Assembly (NCBI GenBank): GCA_964476565.1
Contig: CAYZBG010000002.1
Span: 1 to 64,000, forward strand
DNA from: CAMAXB01 sp964476565
Lineage (GTDB): Bacteria; Verrucomicrobiota; Verrucomicrobiia; Opitutales; Opitutaceae
Direction of reading: 5' to 3'
Length of the DNA stretch: 64,000 nt
Position numbers and translations under genes: made by a program. Of the stretch, positions 1 through 8,548 are shown in pieces. The notes under the pieces are model-generated. The model made no database searches. It saw only the letters and a program-made list of their open reading frames with translations, and was not told the origin of the DNA. Every line of letters begins with the position of its first letter. The stretch's first letter is position 1.

Positions 1-163
1 AGTATCCAAATAATGCATACTTTTTCGTCCTCCGCAATTTGAAGACAGCGCCTAGCCCGGCGGCAAGGACGCCGCTGCCTCCGCACTTGACAGAGACGGG
101 AACCGAATTTTTTTCCGGAACTCCCCGTCTGGCTGTTCCTTCCTGCTCTCCGATTAACCACCC
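1..163. other. Leader region before ABC cassette
   Basis: No gene is visible. The stretch holds a TTGACA hexamer at 87-92, but no convincing -10 box follows at the usual distance. An imperfect inverted repeat (AGACGGG near 94-100 against CCCCGTCT near 123-130) encloses a T-rich centre. It may carry the promoter of the ABC cassette, but the sequence alone does not establish this. Confidence 0.3.
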
Positions 164-886
164 ATGATCGAAGTCAAAGGCTTGGTGAAGACCTACGGTC
201 CGAAGCGCGCCGTCGATGGCGTCCGTTTCACCGTCCACAAAGGCGAGATCCTCGGCTTTCTCGGCCCGAACGGCGCCGGCAAGTCGACGACGATGAAGAT
301 GATCACCGGCTACCTGCGCCCCACGGCCGGTACCGCCATCGTCAACGGCCACGACGTCACGGTCGATCCGGTGGCGGTCAAGCAGGCCATTGGCTATCTG
401 CCCGAGAGCGCCCCGGCTTACGGCGAGATGACGGTGCAGGAGTTTCTCACCTTCATCGCCGAGGCGCGCGGTTACCGCGAAGCCGGAGCCAAGGCCGAGC
501 GCATCGAGCGCGCCGTGCGCCTCACCCACCTCGGCCCGGTGCGCCACCAGACGATCGAGACGCTCTCCAAGGGGTACAAGCAGCGCGTCGGTTTCGCCCA
601 GGCGCTCCTGCACGATCCCCCGGTGCTGATTCTCGACGAACCCACGGACGGCCTCGATCCCAACCAAAAGAACGAGGTCCGCGCCCTGATCAAGAGCATG
701 GCGGCGGACAAGGCCATCGTCCTCTCGACCCACATCCTTGAGGAGGTGGAGGCGATCTGCACGCGCGTGATCGTCATCTCGCAGGGCAAGGTTGTCGCCG
801 ACGAAACCCCCGCCGCTTTCCAGGCCCGCCAACCCGGCGCCCGCCTCGACGCCATCTTCCGCACGCTCACGACATCTTCGGAGTAG
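164..886 (+). CDS. ABC transporter ATP-binding protein (GldA-like)
   Basis: A 240-residue ATPase subunit that energises a membrane exporter with the next gene products. Walker A is GPNGAGKST at residues 34-42. The signature is degenerate (LSKGYKQR), followed by Walker B VLILDEPTDGLDP and the switch histidine in STHIL. The ATP-binding fold, the following CcmB/ABC-2-type permease, the GldG-like protein and the DUF4340 protein form the gldA-F-G type cassette, known in Bacteroidota for gliding but widespread in Verrucomicrobiota with an unproven role. The ATG at 164 matches the usual family N-terminus. The stop codon lies inside a block of heptamer repeats. Confidence 0.93.
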   Translation: MIEVKGLVKTYGPKRAVDGVRFTVHKGEILGFLGPNGAGKSTTMKMITGYLRPTAGTAIVNGHDVTVDPVAVKQAIGYLPESAPAYGEMTVQEFLTFIAEARGYREAGAKAERIERAVRLTHLGPVRHQTIETLSKGYKQRVGFAQALLHDPPVLILDEPTDGLDPNQKNEVRALIKSMAADKAIVLSTHILEEVEAICTRVIVISQGKVVADETPAAFQARQPGARLDAIFRTLTTSSE

Positions 887-935
887 CGAGTAGCAGTCCT
901 TCGACCTTCGTCATTGGTCATTCGTCATTGGTCAT
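880..935. repeat. Eight contiguous degenerate heptamers
   Basis: From 880 the sequence divides exactly into eight 7-nt units, beginning GGAGTAG, CGAGTAG and ending in the alternating pair TCGTCAT, TGGTCAT repeated twice. The first unit contains the stop codon of the ATPase gene and the last ends 7 bp before the permease ATG at 943. The layout resembles the STRR heptamer arrays known from cyanobacteria. A second 56-bp block with the same unit length lies before sucB. Confidence 0.75.
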
Positions 936-942
936 TTCCCCC

Positions 943-1665
943 ATGTCCCAGATCACACCTGTCTTCAAACGCGAGTTCCTCGGCTACTTCCGGTCGCCCG
1001 TCGCCTACGTGTTCCTCGTCGTGTTCCTCATGGCGTCGGTGGGGCTCGCCTTCTTTGTCGGCAACTTCTTCAAGGCGAACCTTGCCTCGCTCGAGAGCTT
1101 CTTCGTGTTCCATCCCTGGCTCTTCCTGTTCCTGATTCCCGCCGCAGGCATGCGCCTTTGGTCGGAGGAGAAACGCACCGGCACACTGGAGCTGCTCTTC
1201 ACCCTGCCCATCACGCCGCTCGCCGCCGTGCTCGGAAAATTCCTCGCCGCCTGGGCGTTCCTCACCACCGCCATTTTGCTGAGCTTTCCCATGGCGATCA
1301 CCGTTGGATACCTCGGCGACCCAGACTGGGGAGTGATCTTCAGCAGCTACCTGGGCAGCATTCTCATGGCCGGGGCCTACCTCGGCGTGTGCTCCCTCAC
1401 CTCGGCCCTCACGAAAAACCAGGTGATCAGCTTCGTGCTCAGCGTCATCATCTGCCTCGTGCTGGTCTTCCTCGGCTGGAGCGTCTTCAACGGCGCCCTC
1501 TCCGCCGTGCTGCCGGTCTGGCTGGTCGACTTGCTCGCCAACTTCAGTTTCACCACGCACTTCGATGCCTTCACCAAGGGCATCATCGATCCGAAGAACA
1601 TCGTCTTCTTCCTCTCGCTCACGGCCTTCACGTTGTTCCTCAACGTCCTCGCCCTCGAACGCTGA
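943..1665 (+). CDS. ABC transporter permease (GldF-like)
   Basis: An integral membrane subunit of about 240 residues, starting MSQITPVFKREF. It has an N-terminal cytoplasmic stub, then roughly six hydrophobic segments, with a conserved-looking LWSEEKRTGTLELLFTLP stretch after the second; this stretch is typical of ABC-2 type permeases of the GldF class. It probably pairs with the upstream ATPase as an exporter. The ATG at 943 is preferred over a GTG at 928, which would put the heptamer repeat into the coding region. The next gene follows after 16 bp, so an operon is likely. Confidence 0.9.
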   Translation: MSQITPVFKREFLGYFRSPVAYVFLVVFLMASVGLAFFVGNFFKANLASLESFFVFHPWLFLFLIPAAGMRLWSEEKRTGTLELLFTLPITPLAAVLGKFLAAWAFLTTAILLSFPMAITVGYLGDPDWGVIFSSYLGSILMAGAYLGVCSLTSALTKNQVISFVLSVIICLVLVFLGWSVFNGALSAVLPVWLVDLLANFSFTTHFDAFTKGIIDPKNIVFFLSLTAFTLFLNVLALER

Positions 1666-1681
1666 CCCCGGACACCACGCC

Positions 1682-3574
1682 ATGAAACCCGGATCCAAGA
1701 CCGTCGCCGTCCTCACGCTCTTCGCCGGCCTCGTGCTGGTGAATTACCTCGCCTCAAAACTGCCGGTGCGCGGCGACGCCACCGCCGGCCGCATCTACAC
1801 CTTGTCCGAAGGCACGCGCGCGCTGCTGGGCAAGATCGAGGAACCCGTGACGCTCGACTTTTATTTCTCGCGCAACGCCACGAGCGTACCGGTCAGCTAC
1901 AAGAACTTCGGCGCCCGCGTGGAGGAGATGCTGCGCCAATACGTGCGCGCCTCGGGTGGGCGGCTCGTGCTCAACGTCATCAACCCAGAACCCGACACGC
2001 CCGAGGAGGAACGCGCCACCGCCGCCGGCGTGCAGCCGCAAATGATCCCGTCGACGGGCGAGCAGATCTACTTCGGCTTGGTCGCCACGCAGGCCGACCA
2101 GCAGGAGGCCATCACCGCCTTCAATCCACAGCGCGAATCCTTCCTCGAATACGATCTGTCCCAGTTGATCTACAGCGTGCAGCAGTTCGACCGGCGGAAG
2201 CTCGGCCTGATCACCAGCCTCCCGCTCCAGGCGCCGCCCTTCAATCCGATGATGATGATGCAGGGCGGACGCCCGCCCTCCGGCCAGATGGTCGCGACCG
2301 AATGGGAGAAGAGTTTTGAACTCGTGCCGGTCGAGGCCACCGCCACCGCGCTGCCCGACAACCTCGACGCCCTCGCGGTCATCCACCCCCAGGGCCTTAC
2401 GCCCCAGCTGACCTACGCGATCGACCAGTTCCTGCTCGCCGGCAAACCCGTCTTCCTCGCCCTCGATCCGGCGTCGCAACACTTCCGCCGCCAGGGCGGC
2501 CAGATGGCGATGATGGGCATGGGCGGCGGGGCCAATGTGTCGAGCGACCTGCCCGACCTGCTGCGCGCCTACGGCATCACCTACGACGCTCAGGCGGTGG
2601 TCGGCGACTTGATGAATGCGACGCAGGTCCAGACCAACACCGGCGTCGCCCGCTTCCCGGTCTGGTTGTCGCTGCGCCGCGACGGACTGAACGCGGACGC
2701 CATGCCGACCGCGCAACTCCAGTCGCTGCTCTTCGTTGAACCCGGCAGCTTCAGTGTGAGCACCGAGTCCGGGCTCGAGGTCACGCCGCTCGTCCAATCC
2801 TCCGAACAAAGCGGTACGGTGGCCGCCATGACCCTGCAGTTTGCCCAGCCCGAAGAGGTGTCGCGCCAGATCACCCCGTCCGGTCGCAAGACGCTCGCCG
2901 CCCTTGTGCGCGGCACGTTCAAGTCGGCCTTCCCGAACGGCGCGCCCGCCGCCACTCCGCCCCCCGCGGCCGACGGCGCGACCGCCACCCCGGCTCCGCC
3001 GGCACCGGCCGCGCCCGGACTCACGCAGTCCAGCGGCACCTCGACGCTCATTCTCGTCGCGGACACCGACTGGCTCTTCGACGACTATAGCGTGCGCCGG
3101 CTCAACTTCCTCGGCATCCAGGCCGCGGAGCCGATCAACGACAACCTCGCCTTCGGCAGCAACACGCTCGAGTTCCTTGCCGGCTCGCAGGACCTGATCT
3201 CGCTGCGCGGCAAAGGCACGTCCCTGCGCCCCTTCGACGTCGTCCGCGCCATCGAGGTGGAGGCGCAGCAGCGCTACCAGCAGCAGCTCACCGCCCTCGA
3301 AGCACGGCTGTCCGAGGTGCAGACCCGGTTGAGCGAACTGCAGCGCACCTCGGGTGAGGGCAACCGTCTCGTAGCGTCGCCCGAAGTCGCGAAGGCGATC
3401 GAAGAGTTCCAGCAGCAGGAGGTCGCCATGCGCCGCGAGCGGCGCGAAATCCGGCGCGCGCTGCGCGAAGACATCGACGCCCTCGAGAACCGCCTGCTCA
3501 TCGCCAACCTGCTCGCCACGCCGCTCCTCGTCGGCGCCTTCGGCCTCTGGTTCCACCGCCGGCGCACCCGCTGA
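1682..3574 (+). CDS. GldG-family ABC-associated protein
   Basis: A protein of 630 residues anchored by an N-terminal membrane segment (VAVLTLFAGLVLVNYLASKL) and a C-terminal one (LLIANLLATPLLVGAFGLWFHRR). The large extracytoplasmic part between them matches the auxiliary component usually found with GldA/GldF. The start of the mature domain, RIYTLSEGTRALLGKIEEPV, is characteristic of the family. A coiled-coil region precedes the last membrane segment (around residues 525-600). Two methionine-rich loops (PMMMMQGG and MAMMGMGGG) and a Pro/Ala-rich linker near residues 420-445 are unusual. It is probably cotranscribed with the permease and the DUF4340 gene. Confidence 0.87.
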   Translation: MKPGSKTVAVLTLFAGLVLVNYLASKLPVRGDATAGRIYTLSEGTRALLGKIEEPVTLDFYFSRNATSVPVSYKNFGARVEEMLRQYVRASGGRLVLNVINPEPDTPEEERATAAGVQPQMIPSTGEQIYFGLVATQADQQEAITAFNPQRESFLEYDLSQLIYSVQQFDRRKLGLITSLPLQAPPFNPMMMMQGGRPPSGQMVATEWEKSFELVPVEATATALPDNLDALAVIHPQGLTPQLTYAIDQFLLAGKPVFLALDPASQHFRRQGGQMAMMGMGGGANVSSDLPDLLRAYGITYDAQAVVGDLMNATQVQTNTGVARFPVWLSLRRDGLNADAMPTAQLQSLLFVEPGSFSVSTESGLEVTPLVQSSEQSGTVAAMTLQFAQPEEVSRQITPSGRKTLAALVRGTFKSAFPNGAPAATPPPAADGATATPAPPAPAAPGLTQSSGTSTLILVADTDWLFDDYSVRRLNFLGIQAAEPINDNLAFGSNTLEFLAGSQDLISLRGKGTSLRPFDVVRAIEVEAQQRYQQQLTALEARLSEVQTRLSELQRTSGEGNRLVASPEVAKAIEEFQQQEVAMRRERREIRRALREDIDALENRLLIANLLATPLLVGAFGLWFHRRRTR

Positions 3575-3612
3575 ACCGTCCACGCCCGTACCCGCAACCT
3601 CCCGTTCCCGGT

Positions 3613-4716
3613 ATGAAACTGCGTCCACTCCTCCTTGTCGTCGCCAGCCTCGGTGTCATCGCCGTGATCGTACATTTCGTCACCCGGCCCACTCCCCCAC
3701 CCGCCGCCGATCCGCGGGTCGGACAGGCCCTCGTTGCGCCGACCGTGGTCGAGCAGGCCGCGCGGATCCGGCTGACTGAAGCCGGCCGAACCGTGGAGGT
3801 AGCCAAGGCGGCCGACGGCAGCTGGCGCGTGGCGAGCTACCACGACCTGCCCGCCGATTTCGCCAAGCTCTCCCGCTTCGTCAGCGACCTGCGCGGCGCC
3901 AAGCTGGAGCGCCTCGTCACGCGCAATCCCGAGTCGATCGCCCGGCTTGAGTTCAAGGACACGCGCGTGACGCTGCTGGACGCGGCCGGGGCCGAGCTCT
4001 GGTCGGTCACGCTCGGCAAGAACGCCGACGGCGGCGGCCGGTTCGTGCGCTTTGGCGACGAGAACGCCGCCTTCCTCTCGCGGCTCTCGACCTGGCTCGA
4101 CCTGGAATCGCGCAACTGGGCGGACAGCGCGCTGGTCGGATTGAAGAGCGAGGACGTGGCCCGCCTCGAGATCGGCTTTGCTGATGCACCGGCCCTCACG
4201 GTCAGCCGGCCCGACGCCACCACGGCCTTCTCCGCCGGCGAGGCGGCGGCCGGACGCACGCTCAAAACCGCAACCGTAACCAGCCTGCTCAGCACCCTGG
4301 CCAGTCTCCGCTTTACGGATACGACGGCGCCGGACGACACCGATGCGGTCGACGCACGCCGGCAGGCCCGTAGCTTCACGCTGACCACCTTCGATGGCCG
4401 CACCGTGACCGTGGCGCTGGGCCGCCGGCCGGAGAGCACCAAGGTCGTGGAGCCCGTGCCCGCCGCCAAGCCATCCGAACTCGTGGCCGACGCGACCGGC
4501 AAGGCACCGGCGACCGATCTCTTGAAACCGACCACCGAAACGGTTCCGGCCGGACCGGTTTTCGCCTTTGTGACCGACTCCAAGGCCGATGCACCCGGCG
4601 CACGGGTGTCGGCCCAACGCGCCGCAAAGGTGGCTGACTACGTCTTCACCGGCCTGCCGGCCCGACCCGACGATCTCTTTGAACCGGCACCACCGCCCGC
4701 CGCGGCGAATCCCTAG
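3613..4716 (+). CDS. DUF4340 domain-containing protein
   Basis: A 367-residue protein with one N-terminal membrane segment (LLLVVASLGVIAVIVHFV), followed by an extracytoplasmic domain. The pattern IRLTEAGRTVEVAKAADGSWRVASY and the repeated small beta-rich units are those of DUF4340 proteins, which regularly close gldA-F-G type cassettes in Verrucomicrobiota and Planctomycetota. It probably forms the periplasmic partner of the ABC exporter. It lies 38 bp after the GldG-like gene. The C-terminus is Pro/Ala-rich and of low complexity. The substrate of the system cannot be read from the sequence. Confidence 0.8.
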   Translation: MKLRPLLLVVASLGVIAVIVHFVTRPTPPPAADPRVGQALVAPTVVEQAARIRLTEAGRTVEVAKAADGSWRVASYHDLPADFAKLSRFVSDLRGAKLERLVTRNPESIARLEFKDTRVTLLDAAGAELWSVTLGKNADGGGRFVRFGDENAAFLSRLSTWLDLESRNWADSALVGLKSEDVARLEIGFADAPALTVSRPDATTAFSAGEAAAGRTLKTATVTSLLSTLASLRFTDTTAPDDTDAVDARRQARSFTLTTFDGRTVTVALGRRPESTKVVEPVPAAKPSELVADATGKAPATDLLKPTTETVPAGPVFAFVTDSKADAPGARVSAQRAAKVADYVFTGLPARPDDLFEPAPPPAAANP

Positions 4717-4755
4717 CCCGTTTGTTTCACATCACCGACGACGACTCACCTTGGG

Positions 4756-4914
4756 TCACCGAGAGCACTGAGCTCCGACACAGAGGCCACCGAGGAGAAA
4801 TCTTCCGATCCGAACTTTCGGCGCAGCGTTGGGCCGGATGTCGTCCGCCTTAAACTCCACGCACACCGCGTGGCCTCCCGCGTCCTCTGTGTCTGGGCTC
4901 AGGGTACTCTGTGA
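4756..4914. repeat. Long imperfect inverted repeat, CACAGAGG family
   Basis: A 31-nt arm at 4756-4786 pairs with 4884-4914 at about 24 of 31 positions; both arms contain GACACAGAGG or its complement. The internal text is built from CAC-GAG-like units of 8 to 10 nt. The 235-bp gap between the DUF4340 gene and the convergent exporter gene holds no other recognisable feature. Related inverted repeats lie at 34172-34248 and 36143-36207. Confidence 0.7.
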
Positions 4915-4951
4915 AACCAGTCTTGGCCTTATTAATGGTGAAATTTGCGGG

Positions 4952-5275
4952 CTAAGCCGAACCGAAGTACTTGAGTCCGGCCACCCCGGCGATGATCAGG
5001 CCTAGGCTCACGATCCGCCCGATCGTCGCCGGCTCACCGAGCAGCCACATGCCGAGGATGGCCGTGCCGGCGGCGCCCACCCCCGTCCACACCGCGTAGG
5101 CCGTGCCGATGGGTAGGCCGCGCGCCGCCAGGGCGAGCAGGTACATGCTAGCGGCCATCACCGTGACGGTCGCCACCGACGGCCACAGCCGGGTGAAGCC
5201 CGCCGTGTACTTGAGTCCGATCGCCCAACCGATCTCAAAGACCGCGGCGACGAGCAGGAGAATCCAATACTTCAT
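4952..5275 (-). CDS. sugE: SMR family exporter, SugE/Gdx type
   Basis: A 107-residue, four-helix small multidrug resistance protein of the inner membrane. The membrane-embedded glutamate is in the first helix (AAVFEIGWAIGLKY), and the GLPIGTAYAVWTGVGAAG stretch plus WLLGEPATIGRI are the family signature. The FEIGWAIGLKYT form of helix 1 points to the SugE/Gdx branch, which exports guanidinium, rather than to EmrE. The ATG at 5275 gives the standard length; a GTG lies nine bases upstream. I looked for guanidine riboswitches in the 253 bp upstream and did not find a convincing one. Confidence 0.88.
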   Translation of the reverse strand: MKYWILLLVAAVFEIGWAIGLKYTAGFTRLWPSVATVTVMAASMYLLALAARGLPIGTAYAVWTGVGAAGTAILGMWLLGEPATIGRIVSLGLIIAGVAGLKYFGSA

Positions 5276-5528
5276 GCTCCGCACGCTGGCGCGCGGAACC
5301 GTTCACCTCAACCCCGCTGATGCGCGCCGGATGCGGGTCCGGGATTGCGCGAGAACAGGGCGATCGGACGAAGACACTTTCTCCGACCCGGGTCGCCGGT
5401 CATCTCAGCGCGTCGGTCAGGATGACAGTCACCCGGCCGGCGCCTTGTGAGGGCCACAGGCAACCGGCCTCATTTCTCTTCCCGCACCCCTTGCGGAGAA
5501 CTCCAAATCCAACGCTTACGTCACCACC
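5276..5528. other. Divergent intergenic region
   Basis: This 253-bp spacer separates the SMR gene from a TonB receptor. It carries one copy (5307-5327) of a 21-nt sequence repeated at 7713-7733, and an imperfect pairing of TCATCTCAG with GTCAGGATGA that resembles dispersed CATCCTGA-type repeats of other bacteria. No clear promoter, Fur box or riboswitch was recognised. Confidence 0.4.
5307..5327. repeat. 21-nt direct repeat, copy 1
   Basis: CTCAACCCCGCTGATGCGCG plus one further C is repeated in the same orientation at 7713-7733. The pair flanks the TonB receptor gene. Copy 1 is intergenic; copy 2 overlaps the 3' end of the GntR gene. Confidence 0.7.
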
Positions 5529-7643
5529 ATGCAACTACGCAACCCCTTGGCCGGTCTCGTGGTCGCCGCGCTTGCGCCGGCACTGCTTGCCCAGGACGTT
5601 TCCAACGCCGAGCCGATCACGCTCAGCGAGTTCGTCGTCGATGCATCGACGGATCGCGGCTACGTCGCCACGAACGCAACCTCCGCCTCGCGCATTCCCG
5701 TGCCGCTGCGCGACCTTCCCCTCAACGTCAGTGTGCTCAACTCCCAGTTCATGCAGGACCTCGCTCCGCGCGATCTCAACGAGGCGCTGCGCTATGCCAC
5801 CGGCGCCCGCAAGGCCTTCGAAACCGAGACCGCCTACTTCCTGCGCGGCCAGCGCATCAACTATCAGCTGCGCAACGGATTCGCCCGCTACGACTTCACG
5901 CCGGCGGCAAACATCGAGCGCGTCGAGGTCGTCAAGGGCCCGGCCGCCATCCTCTACGGGCTGACCTTCCCCGGCGGCGTCATCAACTACATCACCAAGC
6001 GCCCGCAGGCCCGCACCTTTCTCGAGGTCAACGCCGAAGCCGGAAACTACGACCTCCGCGGCGCGTCGCTCGACGCCAACGTGGCCGTGCTTCCCTCCGG
6101 CCGGCTTGCCACGCGCCTCATCGCCTCCGCGAGCGAGGGTGGCAGCTTCGTGCCCAACAATCCGAACCGCTATCAGACCCTTTCCCCGTCCGTCCTCTTC
6201 AAGCCCACCGAGCGGACCACCGTGATCGTCGAGTACGACTACGCGAACAAGCTCGACAACAACTGGGCCTTCGGCCGCCCGCGCATCATCCCGAACGTCG
6301 CGAATCGTTTCGGCACCGACGTGCTGCCGGCGAACGCGAGCCCGGGAGACGGCTTCAAGGAGCAGGACTCGTCGGCGTTCGCCTTCGAGGTCGAGCAGAA
6401 GCTTACCGACACGTTCACGGCCCGCCTGATCTACAACTACTCCGCGCGCGAGGAGACCGAGATCAAGTACGGCGCCGCAGCCGCCAACCCCATGACGCTC
6501 GTCTCTCCGGCGAACATCTACGTGAACAATTTCCGCAACTGGGACGAGAACTACCAGGCCGAACTGGTGGGCCGCATCTCCACCGGTCCCCTCGAGCATC
6601 GCCTGCTCGCGGGCGCACAGGTCTTCCAGCGCGAGTTCTCCCGTCGCCAGCGAAACCCGCTGCCTGGCATCCGCCAGGATTACACGATCCTCACCATCCC
6701 GCCGATCCCCTCGACCACCTTCTTCGATGATTCCGTGTGGGCTCCGATCAGCTACACCGGGAGCAGCGTGAATGAAATCACCGGATTCTACCTCGTCGAC
6801 ACGATCAGCCTGCTCGAAGGGAGACTGAACCTGCTCGGCGCCCTCCGCCGCACGGAGATCGAGCAAGGGGATCCGCGCGCCGGCACCACCGATCTCACCC
6901 AGGACCGGACCAGTCCGCAGCTCGGGGCCAATTATCGAGTGACCAACGCCCTCTCCGTCTTTGCGCTCACCTCCGAATCCCTGCAACCCAACGGGCAGAA
7001 CACCAATCCCGTCGGCTTCGGTCCGCAGGGTGCCTTCGATCCGCAACTGGGCGAGCGCTACGATATCGGCGTGAAGTTCGAGTTCTTCAACCAGCGCATC
7101 TCCGGTAGCGCGTCCTATTTCGACATCGCCAGAACCAATGTGCCGCAGGTCGACCCCGTGCTGACCGCCCAATTCCAGGCCACGGGAGGCACCGGCCAGG
7201 TGCGCATCCTCTCGGGAGAAGAGACCACGCGCGGCTTCGAGCTTGAACTTGCCCTGAGCCCGACGCCGGACTGGCAGGTGATCCTCGGCTACCAGTACAT
7301 CGGCTTCGCGGAGATCACCGACGACTCCAACCCGGCCCGCATCGGCACGCCGCTCGAGAACATTGCCGACACTCAGTTCAACCTCTGGACGAAGTACGCG
7401 CTGAACGAGCAGTTCAGCTTCGGCGGCGGCTTCACCTCCATCGGGGCCTTCGATGCGCAGGGTGTCACGTACGAGTCGACCACCCAGACCGACCTCTTCG
7501 CCCAGTACCGGACGAAGCTCTTCGGACGCACTACGCTCCTCCGACTCAACGTCTACAACGTCTTCGACGAGGAGAACCAGACCCAGGTCGGCGTGTTCTC
7601 CGAGCCGCTCCGCATCCAAGGATCGATCACCGTGAGATTCTGA
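5529..7643 (+). CDS. TonB-dependent siderophore-type receptor
   Basis: A 704-residue outer membrane receptor. A signal peptide ends near ALLAQD (residues 18-20). The plug domain follows, with RIPVPLRDLPLNVSVLNSQFMQD, a FLRGQ motif and ERVEVVKGPAAILYGLTFPGGVINYITKRP, the hallmark of FhuA/FecA-like siderophore receptors. A 22-strand barrel ends in SITVRF with a terminal phenylalanine. The substrate is probably a ferric chelate, but no siderophore gene or FecIR pair is adjacent, so this is only inferred. A hairpin (7655-7664 with 7688-7697) follows the stop codon. Confidence 0.9.
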   Translation: MQLRNPLAGLVVAALAPALLAQDVSNAEPITLSEFVVDASTDRGYVATNATSASRIPVPLRDLPLNVSVLNSQFMQDLAPRDLNEALRYATGARKAFETETAYFLRGQRINYQLRNGFARYDFTPAANIERVEVVKGPAAILYGLTFPGGVINYITKRPQARTFLEVNAEAGNYDLRGASLDANVAVLPSGRLATRLIASASEGGSFVPNNPNRYQTLSPSVLFKPTERTTVIVEYDYANKLDNNWAFGRPRIIPNVANRFGTDVLPANASPGDGFKEQDSSAFAFEVEQKLTDTFTARLIYNYSAREETEIKYGAAAANPMTLVSPANIYVNNFRNWDENYQAELVGRISTGPLEHRLLAGAQVFQREFSRRQRNPLPGIRQDYTILTIPPIPSTTFFDDSVWAPISYTGSSVNEITGFYLVDTISLLEGRLNLLGALRRTEIEQGDPRAGTTDLTQDRTSPQLGANYRVTNALSVFALTSESLQPNGQNTNPVGFGPQGAFDPQLGERYDIGVKFEFFNQRISGSASYFDIARTNVPQVDPVLTAQFQATGGTGQVRILSGEETTRGFELELALSPTPDWQVILGYQYIGFAEITDDSNPARIGTPLENIADTQFNLWTKYALNEQFSFGGGFTSIGAFDAQGVTYESTTQTDLFAQYRTKLFGRTTLLRLNVYNVFDEENQTQVGVFSEPLRIQGSITVRF

Positions 7644-7654
7644 GTGCGACCTGA

Positions 7655-7697
7655 TTTCGGGCGCGCAGCCGGAGATGCTTCCAGCGTGCGCCCGAAA
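7655..7697 (+). terminator. Hairpin after TonB receptor gene
   Basis: TTTCGGGCGC at 7655-7664 is the exact reverse complement of 7688-7697, with a 23-nt loop. There is no T-run after the stem, so it may be a rho-assisted terminator or mRNA stabiliser serving the convergent gene pair. Confidence 0.45.
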
Positions 7698-7712
7698 CAC
7701 TATCCGGACCGG

Positions 7713-7733
7713 CTCAACCCCGCTGATGCGCGC
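7713..7733. repeat. 21-nt direct repeat, copy 2
   Basis: Second copy of the 21-mer seen at 5307-5327. Immediately overlapping it, CTGATGCGCGCGCATCAG at 7723-7740 is a perfect 18-bp palindrome that encodes the last residues of the GntR regulator on the minus strand and could also act as its transcription terminator stem. Confidence 0.7.
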
Positions 7734-8427
7734 GCATCAGTGCCGAGGAGATCGCGAGCTCCACCTTGTTCCGGGCGTGATGGAGATTCTGCCGCAGCCC
7801 CTTGCGCACCCGTTCAACGTCCTTGCGTTCGAGGGCATCGAGAATGGCGAGGTGCTCCCCCGCCGTTTCTGCGACCCGGTGCGGCGTCGTGACCACCACG
7901 AGACGCACGAACCTCAGGCGGGCGTTGATCTCCTCCAGCGCGTCGAGGATCGGCGCATTGCCCACCGCTTCGGCGAGGCGAAAGTGGAACCGCTCGTCGG
8001 CGCGCACGAGTTCGTCGCCGTCGACGGGATCGTCGGCCCGCAACGCGAGCAACGGTTCCCAATAGGCGCGTTCCTCGGCGAGCAAGGCGGCGGGAACCCC
8101 GCGGTGCGCCAGCGCTTCGCCGACGAACAGCTCGAGCGCCAGGCGCATGTCGTAGAGCTGCTGCGTCTCCTGCACGTTCGGCTGCTTCACGTAGCACCCC
8201 TGATTGGGCACCTTGTCGACGAGTCCCTGTTCAGCGAGCGCGCGCAACGCTTCACGCACCGGGATGCGGCTGGCGGAAAATTCATCGCACAACGCCTGCT
8301 CGCCTAGGTGGTGCCCGGGCGGGTAGTGCCAGTTGAGAATGCGCTCGCGCAACGTGGCGAGGACCTGCCCGCCCAGCGGTCCGCCTTCGACGGGAGGAAC
8401 GGGCCGGGGGTTTGCATCGCGAGGCAT
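7714..8427 (-). CDS. GntR family regulator with FCD domain
   Basis: A 237-residue transcription factor. The N-terminal winged helix-turn-helix includes LGEQALCDEFSASRIPVREALRALAEQGLV, the standard GntR recognition segment, at about residues 42-71. The C-terminal FCD effector domain has the likely metal ligands in ADERFHFRL, GEHLAIL and NLHHARN. The ATG at 8427 is chosen; a TTG two codons earlier is possible. It is divergent from the TonB receptor and N-assimilation genes, with a TTGTATACAA-type palindrome between them, so it probably controls those genes and itself. The effector is unknown; biuret or a breakdown product is a reasonable guess. Confidence 0.88.
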   Translation of the reverse strand: MPRDANPRPVPPVEGGPLGGQVLATLRERILNWHYPPGHHLGEQALCDEFSASRIPVREALRALAEQGLVDKVPNQGCYVKQPNVQETQQLYDMRLALELFVGEALAHRGVPAALLAEERAYWEPLLALRADDPVDGDELVRADERFHFRLAEAVGNAPILDALEEINARLRFVRLVVVTTPHRVAETAGEHLAILDALERKDVERVRKGLRQNLHHARNKVELAISSALMRAHQRG

Positions 8428-8480
8428 AGCCAATCAGCAGCGTTTCGGGCCGCCCTGAGCAAATCAAAACTGAATACGGC

Positions 8481-8504
8481 GTTGTATACAACTTGGCATA
8501 CAAC
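8481..8504. promoter_or_regulatory. Putative GntR operator
   Basis: GTTGTATACAAC at 8481-8492 is a perfect 12-bp palindrome, and a third half-site ATACAAC recurs at 8498-8504, 12 bp after the equivalent position. FCD-type GntR regulators typically bind TGTATACA-like palindromes. The site lies midway between the divergent GntR and TonB receptor starts. Confidence 0.65.
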
Positions 8505-8548
8505 GTGCTTTTTCGGGTGGGCCTACCGCACCAACCCAGCACCTCGCC

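Noticed and set aside
880..935. CRISPR-like array
   Set aside because: Units are contiguous heptamers without spacers and no cas gene is present.
5276..5528. Guanidine riboswitch for the SMR exporter, or cobalamin/TPP riboswitch for the receptor
   Set aside because: I looked for the paired ACGR-loop hairpins, the guanidine-I core and the cobalamin and TPP consensus boxes on both strands and found no convincing match.
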